The notes below the pieces were generated by a model. That model made no database searches, was not told the origin of the DNA, and saw nothing but the letters and a program-made list of their open reading frames with translations. This document shows, one piece after another, positions 30,406 to 39,369 of a stretch of DNA of 64,000 nt. The stretch spans positions 24,518 to 88,517 of the forward strand of contig NZ_PUIV01000012.1 in assembly GCF_003113265.1 (NCBI RefSeq), in the 5' to 3' direction. Within the stretch, counting starts at the first letter, position 1. Every line of letters starts with the position of its first letter. A program made the position numbers and the translations under genes. This stretch comes from Methylosinus sporium (GTDB lineage: Bacteria; Pseudomonadota; Alphaproteobacteria; Rhizobiales; Beijerinckiaceae).

Positions 30406-30834
30406 TCATCTCCCCGCGCGTTGCGCTCCGCCGCGATGGGCGCGCCAGGCGCCGCCGCATTTGTCGGTGGAGGAGGACCACGCCCCCTGCCCGGCGTTGC
30501 CGCGCAAATGGCCATGGGCGCGCGCCACGCGGCCGTCCTGCGTGGTGAAGCGCGTCATGATCGCGCCATCGCCCTCCACATAGCCCCAATGCGCCATGCG
30601 CCCGGCCGCCAGCGCCGCGGCGCCGGCCTGCGTGCCGACGAGGAGATCGCCGCGAATCTCGATTTGATCGGGCAGCAGCCCCGGGCAGGAGCCGACCGTC
30701 GTGCGCGCCTCGAACACCCAGGCGCCGTCATAGCGGCCGGCCTCCGGCGCGGCGCTCGCCGATTCGCGCGGAGCCGCCTGCGCGGCGCCGATCGCCATCA
30801 TCGCGCCCAATACGAAAATCCCCAGCCGACGCAT
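30406..30834 (-). CDS. Small secreted protein coupled to mutA
   Basis: 142 residues. MRRLGIFVLGAMMAIGAAQA is a signal peptide (cleavage after AQA). The mature part starts GRYDGAWVFEARTTVGSCPG, contains a second Cys near DKCGGAWRA, and has the GxW pattern common in small periplasmic proteins whose domain reports heme or lipocalin-like folds. Its ATG overlaps the mutA stop by one base (TGATG). No family name can be given safely. Confidence 0.65.
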   Translation of the reverse strand: MRRLGIFVLGAMMAIGAAQAAPRESASAAPEAGRYDGAWVFEARTTVGSCPGLLPDQIEIRGDLLVGTQAGAAALAAGRMAHWGYVEGDGAIMTRFTTQDGRVARAHGHLRGNAGQGAWSSSTDKCGGAWRAHRGGAQRAGR

Positions 30835-32690
30835 CACCCCGCCTCCGCGAAAGCACGCTGCAATGTGTCGAACATATCGCCGCCGGCGTAAATAAATTCT
30901 GCAACGCCGGCCGCGCGCAGCGCCGCTTCGAGCTCTCCCGGCCGACCGGCGAGATAGACCCGCGCGCCGGCGGCGGCGAGATCGCGCGCCGCCTGCTCTG
31001 CTTTTTCCGCATAGATCGCGTCGGAGGAGCAGATGCAGGCGAGCGTCGCGCCGCTCGCGCGCAAGGCCGCCGCGACATCTGCGCCCTCTTCGCCGAAGAC
31101 GGCCTCTATGCCGCCGGCCTCGAAGAAATTCTTGGCGAAATTGGCGCGCGCCGTGAACGCCGCCACGGCGCCGAGATTGGCGAGGAAAATCCGCGGCCGC
31201 GCGCCCTTCTCGGCGAGCGCGGCGTCGGAACGGTCGCGCAGCGCCTCGAAAGGCTCGGCGAGACGGCGCGGACGCAGCGGCGGCGATCGCAGCGCGCCGG
31301 CGGGCGCGAGCGCCTCGGCGAGCGAGGCGTCGAAGGGCGCGAGCGCGGCGACCGGCGCCTCGCCTATATCGGGAAACGCATTGCAGCCGGTGATCTTGTC
31401 GCGCGAGCGCGCGACATTCTGCGCGCGCTTGCCGGCGGTCTCGGCGACGCGGCCCTGGAAGGAGCCCTTGTCGAGCGCCGCGGCGAGGCCGCCCTCGGCC
31501 TCGAGGCTCTGGAACTCGGCCCAGCCGCGCTCGCAGAGCGCCTCGGTCAGCGCCTCCATGCCGCCGGAGCCGCTCGCCGGATCGTCGACCGCATCGATGT
31601 GGGACTCGTCCTGCAGCACCAGCTGCGTGTCGCGGGCGAGGCGGCGGGCGAAATCATCCGGCGCGCCGAGCGCCTGGGTAAAGGGCAGGACGGTGACGGC
31701 GTCGGCGCCGCCGATCGCCGCGCCGAAAGAGGCGAGCGTGGCGCGCAGAAGATTGGTCCAGGGATCGCGCCGCGTCATCATCCGCCAGGCCGTCTCGGCA
31801 TGGACGAAGATCGGCGCCGGCGCGAGGCCGCAAGCCTCCTCCACACGGGCGAACAGCCGCCGCAGCGCGCGGAATTTGGCGATGGTGACGAATTCATCGG
31901 CGTCCGCCGCGAGGCGGAAGGCGATGAGCGCGCGCGCCTCCTCGAGCGGCAGGCCGCCCTCCTCGAGCGCGCGCAGATAGGCGAGCGCGGCGGCGAGCGC
32001 GAAGCCGAGCTCCTGCGCCTCGGTTCCGCCGGCGGCGTGGATCACGCGGGCGTCGGCGGCGACGGTCCCGAAACGATAGCCGGCGGCGGCGAGGCTCCTT
32101 ACACGCGCCGCGAAGGATTTGCTCTCCTCGCCCCAAGGCGCGGGGGAAAAGCCGTGCAGCGCCTTCGCGCCGAGCGGATCGAGCCCGAAGGAGAGGCGCG
32201 TGATGCTCGGCTCTATATGGGCGCGGTCGAGCAGGCGCAGCAGCGTATCCACCGCTTTCGGCGCACGCGGGGAAAACTCCACAAGCGCGGGAATTCCGTA
32301 GTCGAAGCGGATTTTGTCGAAGACATGGGCGAGCGCGTCCTCGCCATCGTCGCAAAGGCCCGTCCCATAGGCGCCCTGGGCGCCGGCGAAGACGATGTGC
32401 AAGCCGTCGGCGCCGCCCTCGAGATCGCCGAGCGCCGAGGCGTTGGCCGCGTCGATGTCGGAAAGATCGACCCGCGCCAGAATGGACCAGCGGCCGGCCG
32501 CGGCGCGCAGCGCGCGCGGGCCCGGCGCGGTCGCGCGCTGGTAGAGCGGGGATATCTCGACCCCGTCGTAGGTCTTGGACAGCAGCCGGTCGAAGGACCC
32601 GCCCTTCAGCGCCCGATCGACGATTTTGCGCCAGCCCTCCTCGGTTCCCGGTGGAAAAACGCCAGCCAGCGGCGCATCTTGCAAACTCAT
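30834..32690 (-). CDS. mutA: Methylmalonyl-CoA mutase small (beta) subunit
   Basis: 618 residues. The N-terminal TIM-barrel part includes WRKIVDRALKGGSFDRLLSKTYDGVEISPLY and DDPASGSGGMEALTEALCERGW, both typical of MCM. The C-terminal flavodoxin-like domain (about 480-618) lacks the D-x-H-x-x-G cobalamin ligand, as in non-catalytic beta subunits. In most bacteria the catalytic mutB follows at once; here a short secreted protein follows instead. The heterodimer converts methylmalonyl-CoA and succinyl-CoA. The ATG at 32690 gives MSLQDAPLAGVFPPG. Confidence 0.88.
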   Translation of the reverse strand: MSLQDAPLAGVFPPGTEEGWRKIVDRALKGGSFDRLLSKTYDGVEISPLYQRATAPGPRALRAAAGRWSILARVDLSDIDAANASALGDLEGGADGLHIVFAGAQGAYGTGLCDDGEDALAHVFDKIRFDYGIPALVEFSPRAPKAVDTLLRLLDRAHIEPSITRLSFGLDPLGAKALHGFSPAPWGEESKSFAARVRSLAAAGYRFGTVAADARVIHAAGGTEAQELGFALAAALAYLRALEEGGLPLEEARALIAFRLAADADEFVTIAKFRALRRLFARVEEACGLAPAPIFVHAETAWRMMTRRDPWTNLLRATLASFGAAIGGADAVTVLPFTQALGAPDDFARRLARDTQLVLQDESHIDAVDDPASGSGGMEALTEALCERGWAEFQSLEAEGGLAAALDKGSFQGRVAETAGKRAQNVARSRDKITGCNAFPDIGEAPVAALAPFDASLAEALAPAGALRSPPLRPRRLAEPFEALRDRSDAALAEKGARPRIFLANLGAVAAFTARANFAKNFFEAGGIEAVFGEEGADVAAALRASGATLACICSSDAIYAEKAEQAARDLAAAGARVYLAGRPGELEAALRAAGVAEFIYAGGDMFDTLQRAFAEAG

Positions 32691-32883
32691 GAGCGAGCCT
32701 CGAACAATGACGGGGTTGCGGGGCGTCTTCTTGCATGAAGCGCCGCGCGCCGCCACCCATATCCGCAGCCTTCGCCCGCGCCGGGCTTTATTTTCGCTTC
32801 CGGGCGCCTTAACGAGAACCGGAGCGCCGCCCGCCCCCGGGGGGCGGCCCGACTAGCTGATTGGACCCTGAACGGAGGTGGAC
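32691..32883. promoter_or_regulatory. Divergent promoter region between mutA and the ACP operon
   Basis: 193 bases separate the divergent starts. A GC-rich palindrome, CGCCCCCGGGGGGCG, lies at about 32831-32846 just before the ACP gene. No convincing sigma-70 boxes are visible. Confidence 0.3.
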
Positions 32884-33159
32884 GTGGCTGAAGATCCGCA
32901 GGATAAGGCCAAGCTCGTCGAAGAGATCGTCGAGGTCATCGCCAAGGAAGGCATGATCGACCGGACCAAGGTCACGCCCGATGCGACGATCGAGAGCCTC
33001 GGCCTCAAATCCGTCGATATCGTCATGATCCTCACCGCCCTCGAGGAAAAGTTCAACGTCTATATCCCGATGGACGGCGCATTGCAGGACGCCAAGAATG
33101 TCGAGGGCCTCATCGACGCCATCGCGGAATATGTGCTGAAAGAGCGAGAGAACCAATAA
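32884..33159 (+). CDS. Acyl carrier protein
   Basis: 91 residues from a GTG at 32884, five bases after GGAGG. Helix II begins with LGLKSVDIVMI, so Ser43 is the phosphopantetheine site in place of the usual DSL. The body is acidic and of ACP size. It is the first gene of a seven-gene run and probably carries the acyl chain built by the next genes. It differs from housekeeping AcpP (no LGADSLD) and from the very-long-chain AcpXL. An alternative GTG at 32878 overlaps the ribosome site. Confidence 0.88.
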   Translation: MAEDPQDKAKLVEEIVEVIAKEGMIDRTKVTPDATIESLGLKSVDIVMILTALEEKFNVYIPMDGALQDAKNVEGLIDAIAEYVLKERENQ

Positions 33160-33160
33160 T

Positions 33161-34405
33161 ATGGCCGCTTCGTCCGCAGGCGTCGGCGAGCGTCGGGTCG
33201 TTATTTCGGGAATGGGGACGGTCTCGGCGGCCGGCGTCGGAACCGCGGCGCTGTGGACGGCGGCCAGAGACGGAGTGTCGCAAGTCCGCCCCCTGGTGAC
33301 CGAATATCCTTATGACGGCCGCATAAAAATCGCCGCGCAGGTTCCGGATTTCGACCCGTCGAAATATCTCGAGAAGGCGCTTCTGACCTTCTGCGATCCG
33401 TTCACGCAATTCACGCTGGTCGCCTCCGACGAAGCCGTCGCCCAGGCCGGCTTCGCGCGCGAGGAGCTCTCCGGCCCGCGCGTCGGCGTCATCATCGGCT
33501 CCGGCATCGGCGGGATGACGACGATCGACCATGGCTTGCGCCATTACTATCAGGAGCGCATCCGCCCCGATCCGTTCAGCGTGCCGCGCCTCATTCCGAG
33601 CGCCGCGCCGACGACGCTCGGAATGCGCTATTCGGCCCATGGCCCCACATTCGCGCTCGGCAGCGCCTGCTCCTCGGCGAGCCAGGCGGTGGGGCTCGCC
33701 GCGCAGATGATCCGCTTCGGCCTCATGGACCGCGCCATCGTCGGCGGGGCCGAGGCCTGCGTCATCAACGGCACCATTCGCGCCTGGGAAGGGCTGCGCG
33801 TGATGACGCCGGATTTCTGCCGTCCCTTCTCCACCGGCCGCAACGGCATGACGCTCGGCGAAGGCGCCGCGGTCTTCGTGCTGGAGACGCTGGAATCGGC
33901 GCAAAAGCGCGGCCATGCGCCGCTCTGCGAGCTCGCCGGCTATGGCACGACGAGCGACGCCAAGGATTTCGTGCGCCCCGACATTGAGGGAATGACCGGC
34001 GCGATGGAGGCCGCCCTCGCCGACGCCGGCCTCGGCCCGGAGGCGATCGACTATCTCAACGCCCATGGCACAGCGACCCATGCGAACGACATCACCGAGG
34101 CGGCCGCCATCGGCCGCGTGTTCGGCGAGCGCGCGGGACGTCTGCCGGTCTCCTCGACCAAGCCAATCCACGGCCATGCGCTGGGCGCCAGCGCGGGCCT
34201 CGAGCTCGCCCTGACGATCCGCGCTCTGCAGGAGCAGATCGCGCCGCCGACGATCAATTTCCTCGATTTCGATCCGCGCTGCCCGATCGACGCCGTGCCC
34301 AATGAGGCGCGCCGCGTCGAGATTCGCACGGCCATGTCCAATTCCTTCGCCTTCGGCGGGATCAACGCCGTGCTGATCGTGCGCGCGCTCGCGGGGGAGG
34401 CCTAG
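33161..34405 (+). CDS. Beta-ketoacyl-ACP synthase (FabF/NodE-like)
   Basis: 414 residues with the thiolase fold. The Cys170-His302-His339 triad is present: GSACSSASQ, NAHGTATHAND and KPIHGHALGASAG. It condenses an acyl-ACP with malonyl-ACP. It begins one base after the ACP stop. The SACSSA active-site context, instead of TACAT(S/A), places it away from housekeeping FabF. Ends exactly at the start codon of the next gene. Confidence 0.9.
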   Translation: MAASSAGVGERRVVISGMGTVSAAGVGTAALWTAARDGVSQVRPLVTEYPYDGRIKIAAQVPDFDPSKYLEKALLTFCDPFTQFTLVASDEAVAQAGFAREELSGPRVGVIIGSGIGGMTTIDHGLRHYYQERIRPDPFSVPRLIPSAAPTTLGMRYSAHGPTFALGSACSSASQAVGLAAQMIRFGLMDRAIVGGAEACVINGTIRAWEGLRVMTPDFCRPFSTGRNGMTLGEGAAVFVLETLESAQKRGHAPLCELAGYGTTSDAKDFVRPDIEGMTGAMEAALADAGLGPEAIDYLNAHGTATHANDITEAAAIGRVFGERAGRLPVSSTKPIHGHALGASAGLELALTIRALQEQIAPPTINFLDFDPRCPIDAVPNEARRVEIRTAMSNSFAFGGINAVLIVRALAGEA

Positions 34406-34813
34406 ATGGCCGGCGCGCCCGAGAGCGGCGAGACGCGGATCGGCCCGCTGCCCGTCTGCGCGGATGAAGAGCGCGTGATGCGCTATCGCCGCGAGACCGG
34501 GTTCCCCGATACGCTGGAGAAGATCGTGCCCGTCGCTTTTCCGGCGGTGTGGATGGCGGCGCCCGAGATCGACTCGGCGATCCGCGCGCGTCTCGGCGAC
34601 GCCGATGTCGTTCCCGTGCACGAGTCGCAGAGCTTCCATTATTTCGCTCCGCTGCGCGTCGACGAGAGCTACGCCTTGACCGTCTCCGTCCGCCAGGAGG
34701 CGGAGCCGCCGCGTCTTTCCGTCAACGCCAGCGTCACGACGATCGGCGGCGAGCCGCGCCTGCACGCCGAGACGCTTTTGCGCATCGTGCCGCGCCCCGC
34801 GTGCCTCGCGTGA
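34406..34813 (+). CDS. FAS1-like hot-dog dehydratase, N-terminal-type subunit
   Basis: 135 residues of hot-dog character (FPAVWMAAPEIDSAIRARLG, VPVHESQSFHYFAPLRVDE), resembling the MaoC_dehydrat_N half of two-part 3-hydroxyacyl dehydratases. It has no catalytic hydratase-2 motif. It begins with no gap after the ketosynthase stop, and its own stop overlaps the next gene. It probably forms a heterodimer with the MaoC protein that follows. Confidence 0.7.
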   Translation: MAGAPESGETRIGPLPVCADEERVMRYRRETGFPDTLEKIVPVAFPAVWMAAPEIDSAIRARLGDADVVPVHESQSFHYFAPLRVDESYALTVSVRQEAEPPRLSVNASVTTIGGEPRLHAETLLRIVPRPACLA

Positions 34814-35229
34814 GCGGCGCGCGCCTGCCGGCGATCGGCGAACGAACGCCCGACTGGCGGATCGGCCCCTTCGACGCCGCCGCGCTCCAAGCCTATGCGG
34901 CGGCCTCCGGCGACGCCAATCCGCTGCATCTCGACGATGATCTCGCCCACGCCATCGGCTTCCCCGCGCCACCCGTCCATGGCATGAAGCTTCTCGCGGC
35001 CTTCGAGCCGCTGCTCTGCGCCTGGCGGCGCGATTTGTTTCTGGCGCGGCTCTCCGCCAAATTCGTGCAGCCGGTGCTGCGCGGCGAAGAGGTCACATTG
35101 TCGGGCCGCGTGCTGCGATCATCCCCCGAGGAGGGCGTTTTCTTGCGACTTCTGGCCTATGGCGCGACACGCGCGCCGGCGCTCGTCGGCGAGGCGCTGA
35201 TGACGGCGCCGCGAAAGTTCCGCCCGTGA
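34810..35229 (+). CDS. MaoC-like (R)-specific dehydratase subunit
   Basis: 139 residues from a GTG overlapping the previous stop (GTGA). The hydratase-2 motif is present as YAAASGDANPLHLDDDLAHAIGFPAPPVHGM, with catalytic Asp and His. It dehydrates 3-hydroxyacyl thioesters. Together with the preceding hot-dog protein it gives a split dehydratase like the eukaryotic Htd2 and archaeal types. Confidence 0.82.
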   Translation: MSGARLPAIGERTPDWRIGPFDAAALQAYAAASGDANPLHLDDDLAHAIGFPAPPVHGMKLLAAFEPLLCAWRRDLFLARLSAKFVQPVLRGEEVTLSGRVLRSSPEEGVFLRLLAYGATRAPALVGEALMTAPRKFRP

Positions 35230-36023
35230 TGCGCGGGGCGAGACGCATTCTCGTCACCGGCGCGTCGAGCGGCATCGGCCGCGCGCTGGCGCTGCGCTAT
35301 GCGCAGGAGGGGCGCAACCTCGCCCTCTTCGGCCGCGACGCCGCGCGGCTGGAGGCGGTCGCGGCCGACTGCCGCGCCAAGGGCGCCGAGGCGGAAGTCA
35401 CGATCGCCGATGTGCGCGATCGGCCCGGCATGGCGGCGCGCATCGCCGAGGCGGACACGCGCGACCCGCTCGATCTCGTCATCGCCAACGCCGGAATCTC
35501 CACCGGCCTTTCGCCGGGCCAGATCGCCGAGGACCCGGAGGCCGTGCGCGGCACGCTGTCCATCAATGTGCTCGGCGTGTTCAACACGGTGGAGCCGGCC
35601 ATAGAGGCGATGACGGCGCGCAAACGCGGGCAGATCGCCGTCGTCGGCTCCATGGCGGGGCTGCGCGGCCTGCCCTATTCGCCGGCCTATTGCGCCAGCA
35701 AGGCGGCGGTTCATCTCTATGCCGATTCGCTGCGCGGCGCCCTCGCCCCGCATGGCGTGCATGTGAGCCTGATCGTCCCCGGCTTCGTGGCGACGCCGAT
35801 GACCGACAAGCTGCGCGCGTGGCAGGCCGGAAAGGTGAGCGACGAGAAGGCGGCAGAGATCATCATGCGCGGCCTCGACAAGCGCGCCGCGGTGATCGCC
35901 TTTCCGCTCTTCGTCTATTATGCGATGAAGCTGTTTGCGATGCTGCCGCCCCGCGCCGTCGATTCGGCCATGCGGCTCTTCGAAGTGGCTGTGCCTCAGA
36001 CCCACGAACGGGAGACGCCGTGA
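35229..36023 (+). CDS. Short-chain dehydrogenase/reductase
   Basis: 264 residues. Cofactor motif TGASSGIG (10-17), NAG at 87-89, and the S141-Y154-x3-K158 triad (YSPAYCASKAA). Likely the 3-ketoacyl reductase of the cluster. A hydrophobic C-terminal stretch (VIAFPLFVYYAMKLFAMLP, about 226-244) suggests membrane attachment, unusual for FabG and reminiscent of 3-ketosphinganine reductases. The ATG overlaps the upstream stop (TGATG); a GTG at 35226 is directly adjacent. Confidence 0.85.
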   Translation: MRGARRILVTGASSGIGRALALRYAQEGRNLALFGRDAARLEAVAADCRAKGAEAEVTIADVRDRPGMAARIAEADTRDPLDLVIANAGISTGLSPGQIAEDPEAVRGTLSINVLGVFNTVEPAIEAMTARKRGQIAVVGSMAGLRGLPYSPAYCASKAAVHLYADSLRGALAPHGVHVSLIVPGFVATPMTDKLRAWQAGKVSDEKAAEIIMRGLDKRAAVIAFPLFVYYAMKLFAMLPPRAVDSAMRLFEVAVPQTHERETP

Positions 36024-37201
36024 TCGACAGCATCCTGTATTCGCTCGTCGTTCTGTCGGCTGTGTTCTGGGCCTGCTCCGCCTTGCTGCTGCTCCTCTCG
36101 GTGACGGCGGCGCTCATTCATCCCTGGCTCGTCGCCATGCGCGGGAGCAGCCGGGAGCAGCCGCCCGTCTCCCTGGTCCTGCCGGTGAAAATGCTGGACC
36201 AGGGCTTCGAGCGCGCTCAAGAATCCGCTCTCGCGCAGACTTATCCACAATTGGAGGCGCTGGCCTCGGCGACGGAGACGGAGTCGCCCGCCATTGCGGC
36301 GATGCGCGACATTTTCGCGCGCCATCCACAGATCGAGTCGCGCATTCTCCACTCCACGGCGCGTTTCGCCGCGAGTCCCAAGGTCGACAATCTCTTCGCG
36401 CCCTTCAACGCGGCGCGCAACGATGTGATCTTCATGAAGGACTCCAACATCGTGCTGGAGCCGGACGACCTTTCCGAGACGATGCGCCATTTGAAGCCCG
36501 GCGTCGGCATGGTCTGCGCGATCCCCTATGCCGCGCGGCCGGAGAATTTCGGCGCCCTCGTCGAGGCGGCGATCATGAACGGGCCGCATCAGCGCATGTT
36601 GTTCGCCGCCTCCGCGCTCGGCGGCGGCTTCGGCGTCGGCAAGATCATGCTGTTTCGCCGCAGCGACTTTTTGCGCGCCGGCGGCTTCGCCGCGATCGCC
36701 CATACGGTCGGCGAGGACAACGCCACCGCCAAGGCGCTCGGCCGCATCAAGCTCCGCACCGTCTTCTCGCATCGGCTGGTGCGCCAGGAATTGGGCGAGC
36801 GCGATCTCCGCGACGTCTACAATCGGCAATTGCGCTGGAGCGTGGTGCGCCGCGACGACGAGATTCTCTCCTTCCTGGCGGAGCCCTTCTGCCAGGCGCT
36901 GCCCGCCTTCGCGGCGGCGGCGATCGGCTCCCCGCTCGTCGGCGTCGCCCCCACGACGGCCTTGACCGTCACTTTTTGTTTGTGGCTAAGCTCGGAGACG
37001 CTGCTTTCCTTCGCCAAGGGATGGAAAGTAACCTGGGCGGCGCCGGCGATTTTCCTGGCGCGCGAGGCGTTGATGTTCGCCGTGTGGCTGCACGCCTGGA
37101 CGGCCACCAAGGTCGTCTGGGCCAAGACGACGATCGACACGCGCTCCTGCGGCGAGACGGCCGCCGAAATGGAGCCGCAGGTCGCGAAGGAAGAAGGATA
37201 A
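36020..37201 (+). CDS. Ceramide glucosyltransferase-like (GT21) membrane glycosyltransferase
   Basis: 393 residues. N-terminal membrane helix (about 6-30), a GT-A domain with VSLVLPVKMLDQGFE, DSNIVLEPDDL, VGEDNATAKALG and the (R/Q)-x-x-R-W motif as NRQLRWS, then C-terminal membrane helices. This motif set is that of GT21 (HpnI/ceramide glucosyltransferase). HpnI, of the hopanoid pathway, is a related possibility. The GTG overlaps the SDR stop (GTGA). It should glycosylate a lipid at the inner membrane. Confidence 0.78.
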   Translation: MIDSILYSLVVLSAVFWACSALLLLLSVTAALIHPWLVAMRGSSREQPPVSLVLPVKMLDQGFERAQESALAQTYPQLEALASATETESPAIAAMRDIFARHPQIESRILHSTARFAASPKVDNLFAPFNAARNDVIFMKDSNIVLEPDDLSETMRHLKPGVGMVCAIPYAARPENFGALVEAAIMNGPHQRMLFAASALGGGFGVGKIMLFRRSDFLRAGGFAAIAHTVGEDNATAKALGRIKLRTVFSHRLVRQELGERDLRDVYNRQLRWSVVRRDDEILSFLAEPFCQALPAFAAAAIGSPLVGVAPTTALTVTFCLWLSSETLLSFAKGWKVTWAAPAIFLAREALMFAVWLHAWTATKVVWAKTTIDTRSCGETAAEMEPQVAKEEG

Positions 37202-37207
37202 AACCGC

Positions 37208-38500
37208 TTGATCCTCGCTCTTCTGCAATTTCTCGTCGATAGCGTCTGGCTCGCCGCGGCGCTGATCATGATTTCGATCGGCGCGGGCTTCGTCGCCATC
37301 ATCGCCCGCTTCCTCTTCGATCAATTGCGCGGCGCACGCGATCCCGAGGCCGTCGCTTTGCCCGAGGATGAGCTGCCGCATGTGCTGCTGCAAATCCCCG
37401 TCTTCAACGAAGCCGAGGTGACGGAGCAGGCGCTGCGCTGCGTCGCCGAGCTCGATTGGCCCAGGGACCGGCTGCATATTCAGCTGCTCGACGATTCGAC
37501 CGACGAGACGCCGCAGCGCGCCGAGGCCGTGGCGATCGAATTGCGCGCCAAGGGCGTCGACATTCATCATGTGCGCCGCGCCGATCGCTCCGGCTTCAAG
37601 GCCGGCGCCTGCGCCGAGGGGCTGAAGCTCTTCGACGCGCCCTATATCGCCATGCTGGACGCCGATTTCCGCCCGCCGGCCGATTGGCTGCGCCGCACCG
37701 TGCCGCTGCTGGTGAAGGACGATCGCGCCGGCTTCGTGCAATCGCGCTGCGAATTCTCCAATTATCGCAAGAATTGGCTGACGCGGGCGCAAGGTCTCGT
37801 GCAGGACGGCCATTTCCTGGTCGAGCAGCGCACGCGCGCGCTCGCCGGCTGGCTGTTCCAATTCAACGGCACCGGCGGAATCTGGCGCCGCCAGACGATC
37901 GAGGCGGTCGGCGGCTGGTCCGATTACTCGTTGTGCGAGGATTTGGACCTCACCGTGCGCGCGGCGCTCGGCGGCTGGCACGGCATCTTCGTCTCCGAGC
38001 CGCCAATTCCCGGCCAGGTGCCGGAGGGGCTGCGCGACTATCGCCGCCAGCAGCGCCGCTGGTCCAACGGCTTCGTGCAAGTGGCGCAGAAGACCGTTCT
38101 GCCGCTGTGGAACGCGCCCTGGTCATTGACCCGCCGCGTCGCGGCGATCGTGCTGATCGTGCATCAGATATTCTTCCCGACGGCGGCGATCGGCCTCATC
38201 TGCCTGCTGCTCGGCGTGATCCTGCGCGGCTCTCTGGCGCCCTATCTGCCGGTGCTGGAGTTCATCTTCCTCGAGACGCTGGTCGTCGTGCTCGGCTTCA
38301 CGCTTCTGCCTTATCTGGCGCTGAAGCGCGGCTCGCTGAACGATTATGTGAAGACGATGGTCTCTGTGCCGCCGCTGATGATCTATCTCGCCTTCTCCAA
38401 TGGCGCGAAGATTTTACAGACGATGCGCGGCCGCAAATCCACCTTCAAGCGCACGCCGAAGACGGAAGTGGGCGCGGCGACGATTCAGGAGGCGGAGTGA
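37208..38500 (+). CDS. GT2 membrane glycosyltransferase (cellulose synthase-like)
   Basis: 430 residues from a TTG after AAGGAAGG. N-terminal helix, GT-A domain with QIPVFNEAEV, LLDDSTDET, MLDADFRP (DxD), SLCEDLDLTVR and QQRRWSNG (QxxRW), then about four C-terminal helices. The motif set is that of processive GT2 synthases, but its small size suits a single-sugar lipid glycosyltransferase. It lies six bases after the GT21 gene and ends the seven-gene run. Confidence 0.85.
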   Translation: MILALLQFLVDSVWLAAALIMISIGAGFVAIIARFLFDQLRGARDPEAVALPEDELPHVLLQIPVFNEAEVTEQALRCVAELDWPRDRLHIQLLDDSTDETPQRAEAVAIELRAKGVDIHHVRRADRSGFKAGACAEGLKLFDAPYIAMLDADFRPPADWLRRTVPLLVKDDRAGFVQSRCEFSNYRKNWLTRAQGLVQDGHFLVEQRTRALAGWLFQFNGTGGIWRRQTIEAVGGWSDYSLCEDLDLTVRAALGGWHGIFVSEPPIPGQVPEGLRDYRRQQRRWSNGFVQVAQKTVLPLWNAPWSLTRRVAAIVLIVHQIFFPTAAIGLICLLLGVILRGSLAPYLPVLEFIFLETLVVVLGFTLLPYLALKRGSLNDYVKTMVSVPPLMIYLAFSNGAKILQTMRGRKSTFKRTPKTEVGAATIQEAE

Positions 38501-38553
38501 AACGGAGCGAGTAGCGAATAATGACGCTATTTCTATTCGCTAGTCGCTGATTT

Positions 38554-39282
38554 TCACGCATGTCCCGCGGCGGACGACAGCCGCGCCAGATCGATGCCGA
38601 TGAGGCGCAGGGCGCGCGCGTATTTCGACTCGAGATCGGTGTCGAACAAGATGGACGGATCGGCCGGGCAGTTGAGCCAGCCATTGTGCTGAATCTCGTT
38701 CTCGAGCTGGCCGGGGTCCCAGCCGGCGTAGCCCAACGCCAGCAGCGCTCGATCGGGCCCCTCGCCGGCGGCGATGGCGCGCAGAATGTCGATGGTGGCG
38801 GTCAAGGACACGCCGTCGTCGATCGGCAGCGTCGAATTGTCGATGAAGAAATCCGAGGAATGCAGCACGAAGCCGCGGTCGGTCTGCACCGGCCCGCCTT
38901 GCAGCACTTGAATGGTCTCGGTCTCCTTGGGCAGGCTGATGCGCTCCTGCGGCGCGATGATCTGCAACTGCACCAGAAGATCGGGGAAATTGCGGACCTG
39001 CGAGGGCTGGTTGACGACAATGCCCATGGCGCCGTCTTCCGAATGGGCGCAGAGATAGACGACCGAGCGGGCGAAGCGCTGATCGACCATGCCGGGCATC
39101 GCCACCAGCATCTGCCCGTCGAGATAGCGCCTGCCGGAGGATTTGGAGCCCGCGCCCATCTCGGGGCCCGCCTCGGGGCGGATGATCGGGGCGGAAGAGC
39201 CGGCGACGCGCGACCCCGCCGACCGCCGGGCTGCGCGGACGGCCGCTCTCTCGAGGCCTTGTTTCTTGCCGACCGGGCTCAT
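38554..39282 (-). CDS. YqgE/AlgH family protein (DUF179)
   Basis: 242 residues. The family core runs from [44 protein letters not shown] to [19 protein letters not shown]. The function is unknown; sometimes linked to transcriptional regulation. The N-terminal 42 residues are basic and unlike relatives, so the start may be the ATG at 39159 instead of 39282; neither has a good ribosome site. Divergent from the following gene. Confidence 0.88.
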   Translation of the reverse strand: MSPVGKKQGLERAAVRAARRSAGSRVAGSSAPIIRPEAGPEMGAGSKSSGRRYLDGQMLVAMPGMVDQRFARSVVYLCAHSEDGAMGIVVNQPSQVRNFPDLLVQLQIIAPQERISLPKETETIQVLQGGPVQTDRGFVLHSSDFFIDNSTLPIDDGVSLTATIDILRAIAAGEGPDRALLALGYAGWDPGQLENEIQHNGWLNCPADPSILFDTDLESKYARALRLIGIDLARLSSAAGHA

Positions 39283-39369
39283 AGGGTCATACTACGCGCG
39301 GCGCCAACGCATAACAAGCGCCGTTCTACGTAGCGAAAACCGGCGCGGGGGGCGCCCCGAGGACTCCTG

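Noticed and set aside
30120..30515. Minus-strand frame ending at 30120 with a plausible-looking C-terminal part
   Set aside because: No credible start or ribosome site, the first half is Arg/Pro-rich noise, and no family could be named; kept only as a possible remnant in the intergenic note.
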